Below the pieces are notes generated by a model. That model searched no databases. It was not told where the DNA came from and was given only the letters and a program-made list of their open reading frames with translations. A stretch of 60,263 nucleotides of DNA from a virus, in the IMG/VR virus record IMGVR_UViG_3300039002_000009, positions 1 through 60,263 of that record, one strand, 5' to 3'. Below, one piece after another: positions 50,053-58,632 of the stretch. The translations under genes and the position numbers were made by a program. How positions within the stretch are numbered: position 1 is the stretch's first letter; every line of letters begins with the position of its first letter.

Positions 50053-51367
50053 GTTTACCTCCTGGTATATCAGCCTGAATCACAGGGCCAGCGCCGATCT
50101 GTGAGAACAGCTCGTACATCGCCCCTGCCTTGTCCTTTGCGTCCTTGACGTTTTTGACGAATGCCTCCCAGCTCGCAGCCTTCTCAGGGGCAAGTCCCAG
50201 GTCTCGACAAGCCGTGGTCGCCACTGCAATGACATTTTGGAGCGTTACTTCAACCAGGGGATTGATGGCATTCGGGGATTCGGAATCCGGCCCCCTGAAT
50301 TCGAGGTGCGCCGTCCGCAGCGCCAACCGGTCCAGGGATGTTTTGATCCCCCGAATGGACTCTGTTGGGAATCCCTCAGCATTCGGGAGAGCCTTGATCT
50401 CGTCCCCCAGGCGCATGATCTCTTCCATGGCCATGATCGAGAACTTGAGCACGGCGGGATAGACCTTCTTGCCCTTCTCTTCCTTGGGCCGAAAGTCCGC
50501 AGGGGCCAGTTCCTTCTCTTGGGCCGATGCTGGCGCCTCGGTGGCCCTAGGACGCCCTGGCTTTCTTTTGGCCTTGGTGTCTAGGGGGACGACGTTATCA
50601 GCAGCCTGGGGAGTCTCCGGCGCTTGGGGTTGGGCATCCAAGGGTGGGTCTTCCTTTGGTGCGGTCTTCTTGGATAGCTTTGTTTCAAGCTCCTGATTGG
50701 CCGGGAGAGGTTCCTCAACTGCTTCAGGCTCTTCTACCGGGGGGGCGATAGGCATATCGAAGTCCAGGCCGTCTTCAAAGTTAGCCTCGGAAGAATCAGG
50801 AGACTTTTCTACTTCAGGCTCGGGCTCTGTCGCAGGAGGTTCTTCTTCGGGGGCTTCTTCCTCTTCGGCCAATCGCTCAGCCAAAGACGGCACAGCTTCC
50901 GGCATCATCGCAGCCAGATCCCCCCAGGACCGGACGAAGTTCTTCCATAGAGCTTCGTCTTTCAGTTCCGGGAACTGGGCAACCAGGGTGTTCCGATAGC
51001 CCATGATGTTGCGTGGCCATTGGAAGGTCCACGTCGTGTTTCGGTCATCATCGTCCACATCTACGAGGCAAGAATGCTTCAGGAGATGGTCCTTGATGAC
51101 CAGGGCGCATGCCATCCCATGCCAGTCGTCGCCAACCTTATGGCTTTTAGGGTCAGGAGACATCTGGCATGTACAGTGAGCCGCAGGAGTTCGGCTCATG
51201 ATGGCGATATCATTCTCGTCCCACACAAGAGTGATTCGATCGGGATCAGGGAAATCGATAGCGAACAGGCCCATGACCGCCAGGATGTTATTCTTCTCGC
51301 GTTCAGGATCCGGCTTATTTAGCAGAAGCAGGTCCTTGATTCGCGTTTTCAGATCCTTCTCTTTCAT
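50045..51367 (-). CDS. large acidic hypothetical protein with AT-hook-like motif, 440 aa
   Basis: N-terminal ordered domain (about 1-150, with HCTCQMSPDPKSHKVGDDWHGMAC), a long acidic Pro/Glu-rich linker (about 160-260), an AT-hook-like KRKPGRPRA, and a C-terminal helical domain. This is unusual for a phage protein. Start 51367 has GAAAGGAG upstream. It may bridge DNA and a replication protein; function unknown. Confidence 0.65.
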   Translation of the reverse strand: MKEKDLKTRIKDLLLLNKPDPEREKNNILAVMGLFAIDFPDPDRITLVWDENDIAIMSRTPAAHCTCQMSPDPKSHKVGDDWHGMACALVIKDHLLKHSCLVDVDDDDRNTTWTFQWPRNIMGYRNTLVAQFPELKDEALWKNFVRSWGDLAAMMPEAVPSLAERLAEEEEAPEEEPPATEPEPEVEKSPDSSEANFEDGLDFDMPIAPPVEEPEAVEEPLPANQELETKLSKKTAPKEDPPLDAQPQAPETPQAADNVVPLDTKAKRKPGRPRATEAPASAQEKELAPADFRPKEEKGKKVYPAVLKFSIMAMEEIMRLGDEIKALPNAEGFPTESIRGIKTSLDRLALRTAHLEFRGPDSESPNAINPLVEVTLQNVIAVATTACRDLGLAPEKAASWEAFVKNVKDAKDKAGAMYELFSQIGAGPVIQADIPGGKHD

Positions 51368-51716
51368 TAGTACTCCTTTCGCGTCTAAGCCGTTCGGCTC
51401 GTTCGGCATAGTACCGAAGTTTTTCAGGTTCTATCAGCATGTTGAAGATGGCGTCCACACGGCGCTGTTCCATGGATTCGCAGTAGGGCGATCCACATGT
51501 AGAAACACCCTGAATACATCCCATGATCGGACCGTACCGTGGTCTATGGATAGTGAACGGGTCCGGGGGAACGATGAGCAGACCTCGATAGGTGAAGGCT
51601 TCGGATCCGCAGATGTAGCAGTTGAATCTTACGTCTTTGGGGGTACGAGTCTTAGGAGCGTCGGGTTCGTGCTCGTATACGTGACCAGTTTTACGTTCTA
51701 ATACTACGTAGCGCAT
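51315..51716 (-). CDS. Cys-containing hypothetical protein, 133 aa
   Basis: CYICGSEAFTYRG and a later CGSPYCES are a likely zinc site; the C-terminal part is a charged helix (YYAERAERLRRERS). GGAGG precedes ATG. Overlaps the next gene by 53 nt, more than usual in this genome. Confidence 0.6.
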   Translation of the reverse strand: MRYVVLERKTGHVYEHEPDAPKTRTPKDVRFNCYICGSEAFTYRGLLIVPPDPFTIHRPRYGPIMGCIQGVSTCGSPYCESMEQRRVDAIFNMLIEPEKLRYYAERAERLRRERSTNEREGSENANQGPASAK

Positions 51717-51733
51717 TTAAATCCTCCGAGATT

Positions 51734-52096
51734 CTACAGTTCGATGCCCTCTTCGGATATTTCTCCATCTACTACGGTTAACCTAGAAATATAATCTCCA
51801 CCTTCCCAAATGAGAGTGGCAACCAAACTACCTTGAGTTTGCTGGAGCAGGATTTTGAGTTCATCGAACCCATGGCCACTCCCTTCTCCCGAATGGTGTA
51901 TTTGGGAAATCTCGATCCATCCATCTACAAGTTTGCCTTCCAGTTCAAATTTCTCAGAAAACTCTGCCCCATAAATATGGATGATATTTGTTTGGAAATT
52001 GATTCTCGTATAATCTTCAAGATCTTGAATGTCTTTGGCTAATATTCTGAAGTTTTTTAATTCTTTTGTCTTCCATGTTGAAATATTGTAAGACAT
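51734..52096 (-). CDS. hypothetical protein, 120 aa
   Basis: Beta-rich soluble protein with no recognised domain (IIHIYGAEFSEKFELEGKLVDGWIEI). AGAGGAG precedes ATG. Base composition is more AT-rich than its neighbours. Confidence 0.6.
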   Translation of the reverse strand: MSYNISTWKTKELKNFRILAKDIQDLEDYTRINFQTNIIHIYGAEFSEKFELEGKLVDGWIEISQIHHSGEGSGHGFDELKILLQQTQGSLVATLIWEGGDYISRLTVVDGEISEEGIEL

Positions 52097-52108
52097 AGTT
52101 TCTCCTCT

Positions 52109-52876
52109 TTAGGCTAATCTCAAGTCGGGCAGATCTGGTGGAAGTTCGATTGCTGGTGCCAAGCCGATAAGACGGCTAATCAGGCGTGGCCCGTAGTAGT
52201 TTGGCTCACTCATCTGTTCTACCGTGTGGTTGCTCGTCCAGAACAGCTTCGCATCGTTGTTGTAGAGCGCGTCGATCAGGTTCTCTAGTTCCTCGGTAGT
52301 ATAGGCATTCTCCTTGATGGTCTCCTCGCCGATGTCATCGAGGATGAGGATGCGATCAGGGTAGGCCGTAGCCCAGATGATGAGCTGTTGCACAGAAGCA
52401 TCCTTGTCATCCCACAGTCGGCGTGCGCTAAGGCCCTTCATCCTCCGAGAGTAGGCAGGCCAGCTCACCCACATAATATCAGTCCTAAGCCTAGGTTCGA
52501 TTCGGTGGATGATGTTCCCTCCAAACTCCGAGGCTTCTTCCATCTTCGTCGGGCCGGCCTCGGCGAGTTCTTGGCGAAGCAATTCCTTAAGGCAAACAGC
52601 CAACGCGCAGGATTTTCCACAACCAGTGGGTCCAATAATTCCGAAGCAAGATTCGGGGAAGGACTGGAAAGCTTGACGGTTATAGAGCAGCCTCGGAATC
52701 CTTTCCATTGTTCCCTTAGTTGTGCGCGGAGGGACGCCAATCTCCAGCAGAGTTTTTTGAATTCTCTTTGGGAACCCTTCAGCCTTTTCTTTTTCGAATT
52801 CTTGTTCGAGGAAAAGATTTTCATTGGCGATCCTAGTACCTGCGCCTGTCAGCAAATCGGCTAGTGGATGAGACAT
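52109..52876 (-). CDS. DnaC-like helicase loader ATPase, 255 aa
   Basis: AAA+ core with Walker A GPTGCGKS (82-89), Walker B LILDDIGEE (177-185) and a sensor Asn in WTSNHT. These proteins load the replicative helicase on origin DNA. The start at 52876 is chosen because GCAGGAGAAGG lies upstream. It overlaps the initiator-like gene by 44 nt, the usual order for phage initiator and loader pairs. No phage replicative helicase is visible, so it likely loads the host DnaB. Confidence 0.8.
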   Translation of the reverse strand: MSHPLADLLTGAGTRIANENLFLEQEFEKEKAEGFPKRIQKTLLEIGVPPRTTKGTMERIPRLLYNRQAFQSFPESCFGIIGPTGCGKSCALAVCLKELLRQELAEAGPTKMEEASEFGGNIIHRIEPRLRTDIMWVSWPAYSRRMKGLSARRLWDDKDASVQQLIIWATAYPDRILILDDIGEETIKENAYTTEELENLIDALYNNDAKLFWTSNHTVEQMSEPNYYGPRLISRLIGLAPAIELPPDLPDLRLA

Positions 52877-53621
52877 GTGCCTTCTCCTGCGTTTTGAAGT
52901 CTTCTTGCTCTGCCAGTTTGGCAGCCTTGCCGTCCTGTAAGAGGTAATCAATATCCGCCTTCCAACTGCGGTCATTCTTCCCAAGATGGAAGTCTGAGGT
53001 TGCCACGTAAGAAGCAGCCTTGCGGAAGTCATCAAGCCATCCAGACTCCTTGAGCCGAGCAAGGATTATAACTGAACGCTTCGCTCCAGCTTTCTCAGCC
53101 TTAGGGAGCTTCCCTGCTGTCGCACTGTTCCAGATATCTAAGACCTCTTGGATGGATTTGCTTTTTTGAGTCTCTTTTGGAGGAGAATCATCAAAGTCTA
53201 TGTCGCCAAAACCACTAAGCTCCGCAGGAGCCAAAGGTGGATTGTCGTTTTCTGGTTTAGAGGATTGTGGATTATGGATTGTGGTTAGGGTTAAGGGTTG
53301 GTCAAGCATACCTTGAGCGGTGCTTAAGCCAGGGTTTAGTGGGGCTTGAGGATGGCTTAAGCGGTGCTTCGGAGAACCACCCTTTGACCCATGTCTTGAG
53401 CAGTCTTCCCTGAACCTTTCGGCTTCGTCCCTCATTCCTTTCCCCATACCATATCCAGCAAGGAAAGCCGGGGAAGCCCCCTCCAGGATCTTCCCATTGT
53501 TTACGCCTCTCCATAAGCCATTTGAAAAATCAGAATGGTCGTCCCTCCCATCTAGTGTCGCCCATACCGCATTGAATTGGTCTATATTCATACGTAGGTT
53601 CCATGTCCTAGATATAGCCAT
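52833..53621 (-). CDS. replication initiator-like protein, 262 aa
   Basis: N-terminal ~60 residues form a small domain; a basic Ser/Pro-rich linker follows; the C-terminal region SGWLDDFRKAASYVATSDFHLGKNDRSWKADIDYLL has the pattern at the end of phage replisome organisers. Paired with the loader. Ribosome binding site is weak, and ATG at 53591 is an alternative start. The structured element just upstream may be its binding site. Confidence 0.6.
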   Translation of the reverse strand: MAISRTWNLRMNIDQFNAVWATLDGRDDHSDFSNGLWRGVNNGKILEGASPAFLAGYGMGKGMRDEAERFREDCSRHGSKGGSPKHRLSHPQAPLNPGLSTAQGMLDQPLTLTTIHNPQSSKPENDNPPLAPAELSGFGDIDFDDSPPKETQKSKSIQEVLDIWNSATAGKLPKAEKAGAKRSVIILARLKESGWLDDFRKAASYVATSDFHLGKNDRSWKADIDYLLQDGKAAKLAEQEDFKTQEKAHVSSTSRFADRRRY

Positions 53622-53645
53622 TTTGAGTTATCCAAGGTTGGCACA

Positions 53646-53715
53646 CCCCACCGGATGAAAAACGCAGATGCTACCGTGCCGGCCATTTTCGGCACCGCTA
53701 TTCTGCCCGGTGGGG
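53646..53715. ncRNA. long imperfect stem-loop upstream of the initiator gene
   Basis: CCCCACCGG (53646-53654) pairs with CCGGTGGGG (53707-53715), enclosing a second stem GTGCCG/CGGCAC (53676-53681 with 53690-53695). Another hairpin (GCGG/CCGC) follows at about 53736-53750. In the only gap of the replication block (53622-53805). Could be a replication origin, an antitermination RNA or a riboswitch; the coding content is nil. Confidence 0.5.
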
Positions 53716-53805
53716 CGATGGATTTGATGGTCACGCGGTTTTCATTCCGCACGTGCCACCAATATGGGACGAATGAGTTGATAAGTCAAGATGTCCTCCT
53801 GTCCT

Positions 53806-54135
53806 TTACCCCTTAAACGGGAATTGAAGACGATCTGCCAACACGATATTGCTGGTATACCCTGACTCTTCCGCAACATGTCTTGCCTTGACGATGTGTC
53901 CTATCCCTGCTACTTCTATCCCAGACTTCAGCTTAGAGCGATATGCATTTGTGTTCTTGGTACCCGTGACCACGATGCGAACGTAGATAATGTCCTTGTA
54001 GTAATTGCCGTACCTATCATTCGTGGGAGATACGGCCATGATGGTAAACATGAGCCATGGATAAGGACGCTTGCCTTCCCAAACGCGGCCATCAATCACA
54101 CCACCAAAGTGGACATCTGCGTAAGAGAGGGTCAC
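53806..54135 (-). CDS. OB-fold (SSB-like) protein, 109 aa
   Basis: The order VWEGKRPYPWLMFTIM, KDIIYVRIVVTGTKNTNAYRSKLKSGIEVAGIGHIVKARH resembles an SSB-type OB fold, shorter than ssb and without the acidic tail. Start is GTG at 54135, overlapping the previous stop (CCGTGA), so translation is coupled. A second ssDNA-binding factor for recombination is plausible. Confidence 0.5.
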   Translation of the reverse strand: MTLSYADVHFGGVIDGRVWEGKRPYPWLMFTIMAVSPTNDRYGNYYKDIIYVRIVVTGTKNTNAYRSKLKSGIEVAGIGHIVKARHVAEESGYTSNIVLADRLQFPFKG

Positions 54136-54302
54136 GGAAGAATACTCAGTTTATCCCTGATCTCAAAATAGACATTTGATCCAAGCGGAGCGCCGTCTTT
54201 GATAAGTTCGTGGATCTTCCAAAGACGACCACGAAGATCGTCAACAATTTCTGCATAGTCTCGAATTGCCTTACAGTAGCCTTCTTCGTCATCCCTATTC
54301 AT
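54132..54302 (-). CDS. small hypothetical protein, 56 aa
   Basis: Begins MNRDDEEGYCKAIRDYAEIV, acidic and helical. It fits exactly between two coupled genes: its ATG overlaps the stop of the recombinase gene and its TGA overlaps the GTG of the next. That packing is the main evidence. Confidence 0.6.
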   Translation of the reverse strand: MNRDDEEGYCKAIRDYAEIVDDLRGRLWKIHELIKDGAPLGSNVYFEIRDKLSILP

Positions 54303-55372
54303 TTCGGGATCCTCATCTTATCGCCGTAGCCTTGCATGGCCTTAGCAAGAGCCAGAATCTTTTCTTCCTTAGACTCTCCACCTTGGAATTGCAAGAGGGC
54401 CTTGGTTTTGTCACGAATCTTGACAGCTTCAGCATGAGGGTCCGTAGCTCCCGCCTCCTTATAGGCCCGTTCGAATCGTTCACAGGCATCGTTATATGCC
54501 TTCTTCGCGAACTCCGGGAATTCGGGATCACTTGGTTTCGGCTCATCAGGACCCACCATAGGAGGAGGGATCGGGGGAGGTTCAGACTTAGCCGGCTCGG
54601 GAGGGGGGGGATGCGTAGCGGCTTTCTTGGCCTTCTCTGCCGCGATAGCCGATTTGAACGCCATGATGAAATCTTTGAGGCCCTTGAGAACTTTAGTTGA
54701 AGGATCAGACTTCTTGCGTTCATCCCACTTTGCCTTCTGTTCTTCGTATTTCTCGGGATGACCACCTTCTTTATAGAGTTTGTAAAGGTCATCCAAGAGC
54801 GAGACATAGGCGCTTTGTTCATCCACGCTCCAACCATCAGTCTGCGGCGGTGGTGCGAGGGTCCCTTTAGGTTTGTCGTCAGGGATGATTTCAGATACGA
54901 CAGCGCCGGGAATAGTCTCAACCTCTGTCTCATCCATCATACCGAGACCCATGTGCGCCAAGACAGAACGTCGAATGGCCTTTGTCGTGGCCTTTAGCAT
55001 AGCGTTAGCCTTAGCATCACCCTTGAGCCCTTCCACCGGAACAGCACCCATATTCTCAGTAGATCTTCCATCAGGGCCGGTGACGCGGCAGAAGACGCAA
55101 TATACACCTTCTGATACTTCGCGAGCAGTGATGGTGTGACTAAGTTTGTGGATACTTGTGAGCTGCTGCGTGCAGCTTGCGTTGGCGTAAAGAATCTCTT
55201 TCCCATTGAGAGAAAGAAGGTCGAAGGGCTTGGCGCTTGGATCTAGCCCTGCTTGCTGGCAACGGTAGTTGTAATACTCGACTTTCTGTATTGGCGAGAG
55301 ACGTTTAAGGTCTCCGTTGATCACTAAAGAAGAGATGATCTCTGGGTTCAGGGTTCTAAGTTCGTCAGCCAT
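54299..55372 (-). CDS. putative single-strand annealing recombinase, 357 aa
   Basis: N-terminal ~155 residues: LSPIQKVEYYNYRCQQAGLDP, PFDLLSLNGKEILYANASCT, GDAKANAMLKATTKAIRRSVLAHMGLGMMDETE. This resembles phage annealing-protein cores where a KAxANAxMKAxTKAxRR segment precedes GLGxLDETE. The C-terminal half is Pro/Lys/Glu-rich and likely flexible. Such proteins promote strand annealing in phage recombination. Exact family (RecT, Erf or other Rad52-like) unclear. Confidence 0.6.
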   Translation of the reverse strand: MADELRTLNPEIISSLVINGDLKRLSPIQKVEYYNYRCQQAGLDPSAKPFDLLSLNGKEILYANASCTQQLTSIHKLSHTITAREVSEGVYCVFCRVTGPDGRSTENMGAVPVEGLKGDAKANAMLKATTKAIRRSVLAHMGLGMMDETEVETIPGAVVSEIIPDDKPKGTLAPPPQTDGWSVDEQSAYVSLLDDLYKLYKEGGHPEKYEEQKAKWDERKKSDPSTKVLKGLKDFIMAFKSAIAAEKAKKAATHPPPPEPAKSEPPPIPPPMVGPDEPKPSDPEFPEFAKKAYNDACERFERAYKEAGATDPHAEAVKIRDKTKALLQFQGGESKEEKILALAKAMQGYGDKMRIPK

Positions 55373-55619
55373 TGCTCACCTGCCTCAGTGTATAGATGTT
55401 GATTTCTTTCCCAGCAAAGGCGATCAAAGCGGAGTCTTCAGCCTCTTTATGCTTTGCGATAAATTTTTCGGCAGCCTTAAATGTTTTGAACGTGTAGTAA
55501 TAATCGGAGCCGGTCTTGCCAATCCGGTGTGGATGGCACCACACCCGAATCTCTGGAGATGCCAAATTCCCATTCACTTCTTGGATAACGTCTCTTGTAT
55601 AGGGGATATGTTTGGTCAT
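55365..55619 (-). CDS. hypothetical protein, 84 aa
   Basis: Small mixed protein (MTKHIPYTRDVIQEVNGNLASPE...), with a helix KAAEKFIAKHKEAED. It overlaps the recombinase start by 8 nt and begins 2 nt after the preceding stop. No family recognised. Confidence 0.6.
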   Translation of the reverse strand: MTKHIPYTRDVIQEVNGNLASPEIRVWCHPHRIGKTGSDYYYTFKTFKAAEKFIAKHKEAEDSALIAFAGKEINIYTLRQVSNG

Positions 55620-55621
55620 AT

Positions 55622-56566
55622 TTATCTCCCGGCGATTCTCGCCTTCTCGGTAATGGATAGCCCTGGATAGTCCAGGGGATTTAGCTTATGGATGTCATCT
55701 CCCAACACTTCCTTGAGCCGCTTGGCCAAGGCGTTGAGTTTGGTCTGATCAGGGGAACAATACTTGCGGTCCACCATCTCTTCGTTGGTGACCTCGACAA
55801 ACCAGGGAAACGATACGCGCGTGCCTGACCCGACAATCGGAGCGATGGCTTCTGGCATCTCGACACGAGTTGATGCAAGCGCGACTTCAACGAGGGCTTC
55901 TCGGACATCTTCCTTGGCTTCCGGCAATTCCATGGCTGCAAGCGCGGCCAAGAACGGATCTTCCGATTCCGTCTGTTGGCGCATCGCTTCGAGATCAGCC
56001 TTAGCTTTGGTTGCTTCCGCCTTGGCTTTGTCTTCGGCTTCCTTGATCTTCTGTTGACGCTCCTCTTCCTGCTTGCGGAGATCGTCACGCTCCTTCATCT
56101 TGAAGGCGGCCATCGGTGGTTCGTAGGTATCGATCACTTCTTGCCAGATAACAGCGGTCTCCTTGAATGCATCGTCGATCTTGCGCTTGGCATCCAAGAG
56201 GGGGGTCGTGAGGTCCTTCCGCTTCTTCTCGTTTTCGCGTAGACCCTTCTTGGCGTAGGCTAGTTTGACTGAGGCTGCTTCGTATTCTTCGGGCGTGGTG
56301 ATAACGATCTTCTCGGCCACCTTCGCCGCTTCTGCCTCCTTGCGGGTTTTGAGGATTTGCTCGTCGGGGGTTAGATCTTTCGGAGGATCGGGTTTCGCGT
56401 CAGGATCTTCTTCACCGGGGTCCTCTTCCGCCGCAGCTTGGATGGCCTCATCTGATGGATCCGATTTAAGGAATCCCGGTTTGCGGTAGAGACGGTTCCG
56501 AAGCGCTTTCTGATTATCGCCAGGGTACATCTCCCTGATTCGGTCTCGAACTTCGGCTTCAGTCAT
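55622..56566 (-). CDS. coiled-coil recombination-associated protein, 314 aa
   Basis: A long coiled coil (about residues 95-205: NEKKRKDLTTPLLDAKRKIDD, RKQEEERQQKIKEAEDKAKAEA) sits between an acidic N-terminus and a folded C-terminus (NEEMVDRKYCSPDQTKLNALAKRLKEV). Proteins of this build occur next to phage recombinases. First gene of the recombination block, with its own promoter. Confidence 0.65.
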   Translation of the reverse strand: MTEAEVRDRIREMYPGDNQKALRNRLYRKPGFLKSDPSDEAIQAAAEEDPGEEDPDAKPDPPKDLTPDEQILKTRKEAEAAKVAEKIVITTPEEYEAASVKLAYAKKGLRENEKKRKDLTTPLLDAKRKIDDAFKETAVIWQEVIDTYEPPMAAFKMKERDDLRKQEEERQQKIKEAEDKAKAEATKAKADLEAMRQQTESEDPFLAALAAMELPEAKEDVREALVEVALASTRVEMPEAIAPIVGSGTRVSFPWFVEVTNEEMVDRKYCSPDQTKLNALAKRLKEVLGDDIHKLNPLDYPGLSITEKARIAGR

Positions 56567-56583
56567 GGCACACCTCTAGAGTA

Positions 56584-56612
56584 ATGATACTATTTAACCT
56601 TATTCTGTGCAA
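56584..56612 (-). promoter_or_regulatory. leftward promoter of the recombination-replication block
   Basis: On the minus strand TTGCAC (56607-56612), 17 bp, then TATCAT (56584-56589; 5 of 6 match TATAAT). The surrounding region is AT-rich and the first ATG is 17 nt further on. GGATATTTTTGAGAATCC just upstream forms an imperfect palindrome. Confidence 0.5.
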
Positions 56613-56655
56613 GGATATTTTTGAGAATCCAGAAAATGCTAAACCCCCCTGGACA

Positions 56656-56787
56656 TCAATGTTTGTGAATCAGCCACCAAAGCCATACCCGGCCAACCGG
56701 GAGTAATTTCTCTCCAGCCATCCGAAAAGCCACAGGGAACGGCTTCCAGTGGAAGCCATAACACCCTGGATCACGACTGATTTTCAT
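56656..56787 (-). CDS. small hypothetical protein, 43 aa
   Basis: MKISRDPGCYGFHWKPFPVAF... ending WLWWLIHKH, Trp-rich. AAAGGAAATCGAT precedes ATG. It ends in the junction motif. No family recognised. Confidence 0.5.
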   Translation of the reverse strand: MKISRDPGCYGFHWKPFPVAFRMAGEKLLPVGRVWLWWLIHKH

Positions 56788-56801
56788 ATCGATTTCCTTT
56801 C

Positions 56802-56999
56802 TCATAGGATGCGGCATGGAATGTTCGCGATCTTGGTATAGACCATCGGATGATCCTGCTTGTGGACGGAGAGACTGTCTGTTTCGAATTGATCGATCTG
56901 GAGCCGGAGAGTCGAAGACAGCCCAGCTACGGCTATGCGGAGCCGAGTGACTGCCGCCTCTTCTTCGGGCGCCGGTGGGATGTGCTTCGGGAACTTCAC
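56802..56999 (-). CDS. small hypothetical protein, 65 aa
   Basis: GTG start with AAAGGA 4 nt upstream. The N-terminus KFPKHIPPAPEEEAAVTRLRIAVAGL predicts a helix. An overlapping longer frame is rejected because it lacks a ribosome binding site. Unknown role. Confidence 0.5.
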   Translation of the reverse strand: MKFPKHIPPAPEEEAAVTRLRIAVAGLSSTLRLQIDQFETDSLSVHKQDHPMVYTKIANIPCRIL

Positions 57000-57036
57000 G
57001 GATTCCTTTCAGCCAGAGCTTCCGGCAGATGGACAT

Positions 57037-57201
57037 CTACATCTGGGGCAGTTGAGAGGTGGCGTTCTTGATGGCAATGCTGAGTTCTGGGCTTCGCGCC
57101 GACCAGGGACACGCTCCAGTGGCGTCCTTCACACGGACCTCGTAGACCTCCCAGTTGGCGACGTGCTCAGTGTCGATCTCGATGGTGTATAGGCGTTTCA
57201 C
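57037..57201 (-). CDS. small hypothetical protein, 54 aa
   Basis: GTG start with GGGAGG 4 nt upstream. Beta-type sequence KRLYTIEIDTEHVANWEVYEVRVKD. Ends in the junction motif (TAG within TAGATGTCCA). Confidence 0.5.
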   Translation of the reverse strand: MKRLYTIEIDTEHVANWEVYEVRVKDATGACPWSARSPELSIAIKNATSQLPQM

Positions 57202-57223
57202 GATGCCTCCCGCATCTGGACAT

Positions 57224-57412
57224 CTACTTCTTGATGGGGTCGCCACTGTCATCGACCAGCGACAACGACATGAAAGTGCCGGAGTGTTCCGGAAAACCAG
57301 TCTTCAGGAGACCGATGATCCGATCGCTCAGCCAATCGAGATCACTCTGTCCTACCTTGCAACTGGGATCGAAAATCAAGGTCACTTTGATGTTGGCTTT
57401 CATCTTCCACAT
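57224..57412 (-). CDS. small hypothetical protein, 62 aa
   Basis: MWKMKANIKVTLIFDPSCKVGQSDLDWLSDRIIGLLK, a short alpha/beta protein. GGAGATCCCCG precedes ATG. The stop is part of the junction motif. Confidence 0.5.
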   Translation of the reverse strand: MWKMKANIKVTLIFDPSCKVGQSDLDWLSDRIIGLLKTGFPEHSGTFMSLSLVDDSGDPIKK

Positions 57413-57436
57413 CGGGGATCTCCTGGACAGTCGCAC

Positions 57437-57763
57437 TCAGGGGCGGATGAACGATCCGCACGAGTCAGGTTTCGTTTCACACTTCGGGCAATATGGAATT
57501 TCCTCATGGTGGACCCTCCCCGACCCAGAGAGCGGGAAGGGTCCGTCATGGATTGAGTGGCACACGCCGGCAGCCATGATCAGCCCACCGCAAACCGTGC
57601 AGACACAGTCCCCGTTTTCTTCCATTCGGTAAGGGATCTTTCTGCCGGTGCCCCTCATATACCGCGTGCCATCCGGAGCGGTCGCAAACTCCGGGATAAA
57701 GAATCCGGCGGGAGCAGCCTTCCAGGAAGGATCTATTTCAAAATTGAGAGAATTCAAATCCAT
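57437..57763 (-). CDS. zinc-binding hypothetical protein, 108 aa
   Basis: CVCTVCGG near residue 60 and CPKCETKPDSC near the C-terminus form a four- or five-Cys site. The start at 57763 has AAAGGATTTCC upstream; the longer frame is not supported. Probably binds nucleic acid or protein via zinc. Confidence 0.6.
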   Translation of the reverse strand: MDLNSLNFEIDPSWKAAPAGFFIPEFATAPDGTRYMRGTGRKIPYRMEENGDCVCTVCGGLIMAAGVCHSIHDGPFPLSGSGRVHHEEIPYCPKCETKPDSCGSFIRP

Positions 57764-57804
57764 GGAAATCCTTTCGATGGGTGGGTCCAGGCTGCTGCTG
57801 GACA

Positions 57805-58083
57805 TCACTTGCTGTTGAGAATCAGATCGATGCGCCGCTGCATGGCCGCGTCGTCCGGATAGCGATTCCCGATATGGAGATGGCACTCGCGGAGCAGCTC
57901 CTCCAGCTTCGCCACACGGGTGCACACACGACGAATGGCATCGTTGAAACCTTCGTCTTCGTGGATCCCAAGAAGATGACTCAGTTCCTCCTGGATTTTC
58001 ACATTCTTCTCGTAGTAGCCCTTGCCGAAGATCGCTTCCCCTGCGGCAATGTAGACGTCCATCAATTCACCGAGGTTTGACAT
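57805..58083 (-). CDS. small helical hypothetical protein, 92 aa
   Basis: Nearly all helix with heptad-like spacing (EELSHLLGIHEDEGFNDAIRRVCTRVAKLEELL). GAAGG lies 8 nt before ATG within the repeated junction sequence. Similar in style to the next gene to the right. Confidence 0.55.
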   Translation of the reverse strand: MSNLGELMDVYIAAGEAIFGKGYYEKNVKIQEELSHLLGIHEDEGFNDAIRRVCTRVAKLEELLRECHLHIGNRYPDDAAMQRRIDLILNSK

Positions 58084-58101
58084 GGGTTCACCTTCTGGAC
58101 A

Positions 58102-58317
58102 TCAGCGTTTAAGAAGCGCTTTGGCGCGAAGAACGCTCGGGCATTCGCTATCAGACGGCGTGTGCCAATCCAAAACATCGCGCAGGGCCGTTTCCAGCTC
58201 CGCCACGCGGACTTCGACTTCGCTCAGGAGTTGGCTAACACGTTCGCGAACGGCATCGGAAGGACCATAAAACGAAACACGTTCAAGCTGAGATCGGATT
58301 TCTTGGACCTTATTCAT
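58102..58317 (-). CDS. small coiled-coil protein, 71 aa
   Basis: RSQLERVSFYGPSDAVRERVSQLLSEVEVRVAELETAL is a probable coiled coil. The upstream junction sequence (TGTCCAGAACGGTGAACC) is almost the same as that of the neighbouring gene at 58083, so the two starts share one duplicated initiation cassette. Confidence 0.55.
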   Translation of the reverse strand: MNKVQEIRSQLERVSFYGPSDAVRERVSQLLSEVEVRVAELETALRDVLDWHTPSDSECPSVLRAKALLKR

Positions 58318-58335
58318 GGTTCACCGTTCTGGACA

Positions 58336-58632
58336 TCAGCGCAGTTGCGCGATGAGTTGTTTGCGGGCGGCGGCGAGCTCCTTCTCTTTTCGTTCCGGGG
58401 ATAGCTTCCACCAGTAGTAGTCGTCGGAACTGGCAACCGTGGTCCACCATCCCGTTCTCAGCTCTGTGTTCGTGAATTTGCACCACCGATTCCCGCAGGG
58501 ACCGTCATGGAAAAACGAGACATACCTGTAGCCATGGGGCCAGCCACCAGTGGCGTCAATTAGAGCCATAAACTTCTCTTCCGGCGCTCCCCACGGATGG
58601 ACCAATTCTTTACGGTCTAGTTCGTCGCTCAT
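58336..58632 (-). CDS. hypothetical protein, 98 aa
   Basis: Trp/Tyr/Gly-rich (WPHGYRYVSFFHDGPCGNRWCKF, TGWWTTVASSDDYYWW), compact. AAAGGAG precedes ATG. Ends with TGA in the junction motif. No family recognised. Confidence 0.6.
   Translation of the reverse strand: MSDELDRKELVHPWGAPEEKFMALIDATGGWPHGYRYVSFFHDGPCGNRWCKFTNTELRTGWWTTVASSDDYYWWKLSPERKEKELAAARKQLIAQLR

Noticed and set aside
57155-57632. Rightward 133-aa frames over the small-gene array
   Set aside because: They oppose a series of leftward genes that each have ribosome binding sites.
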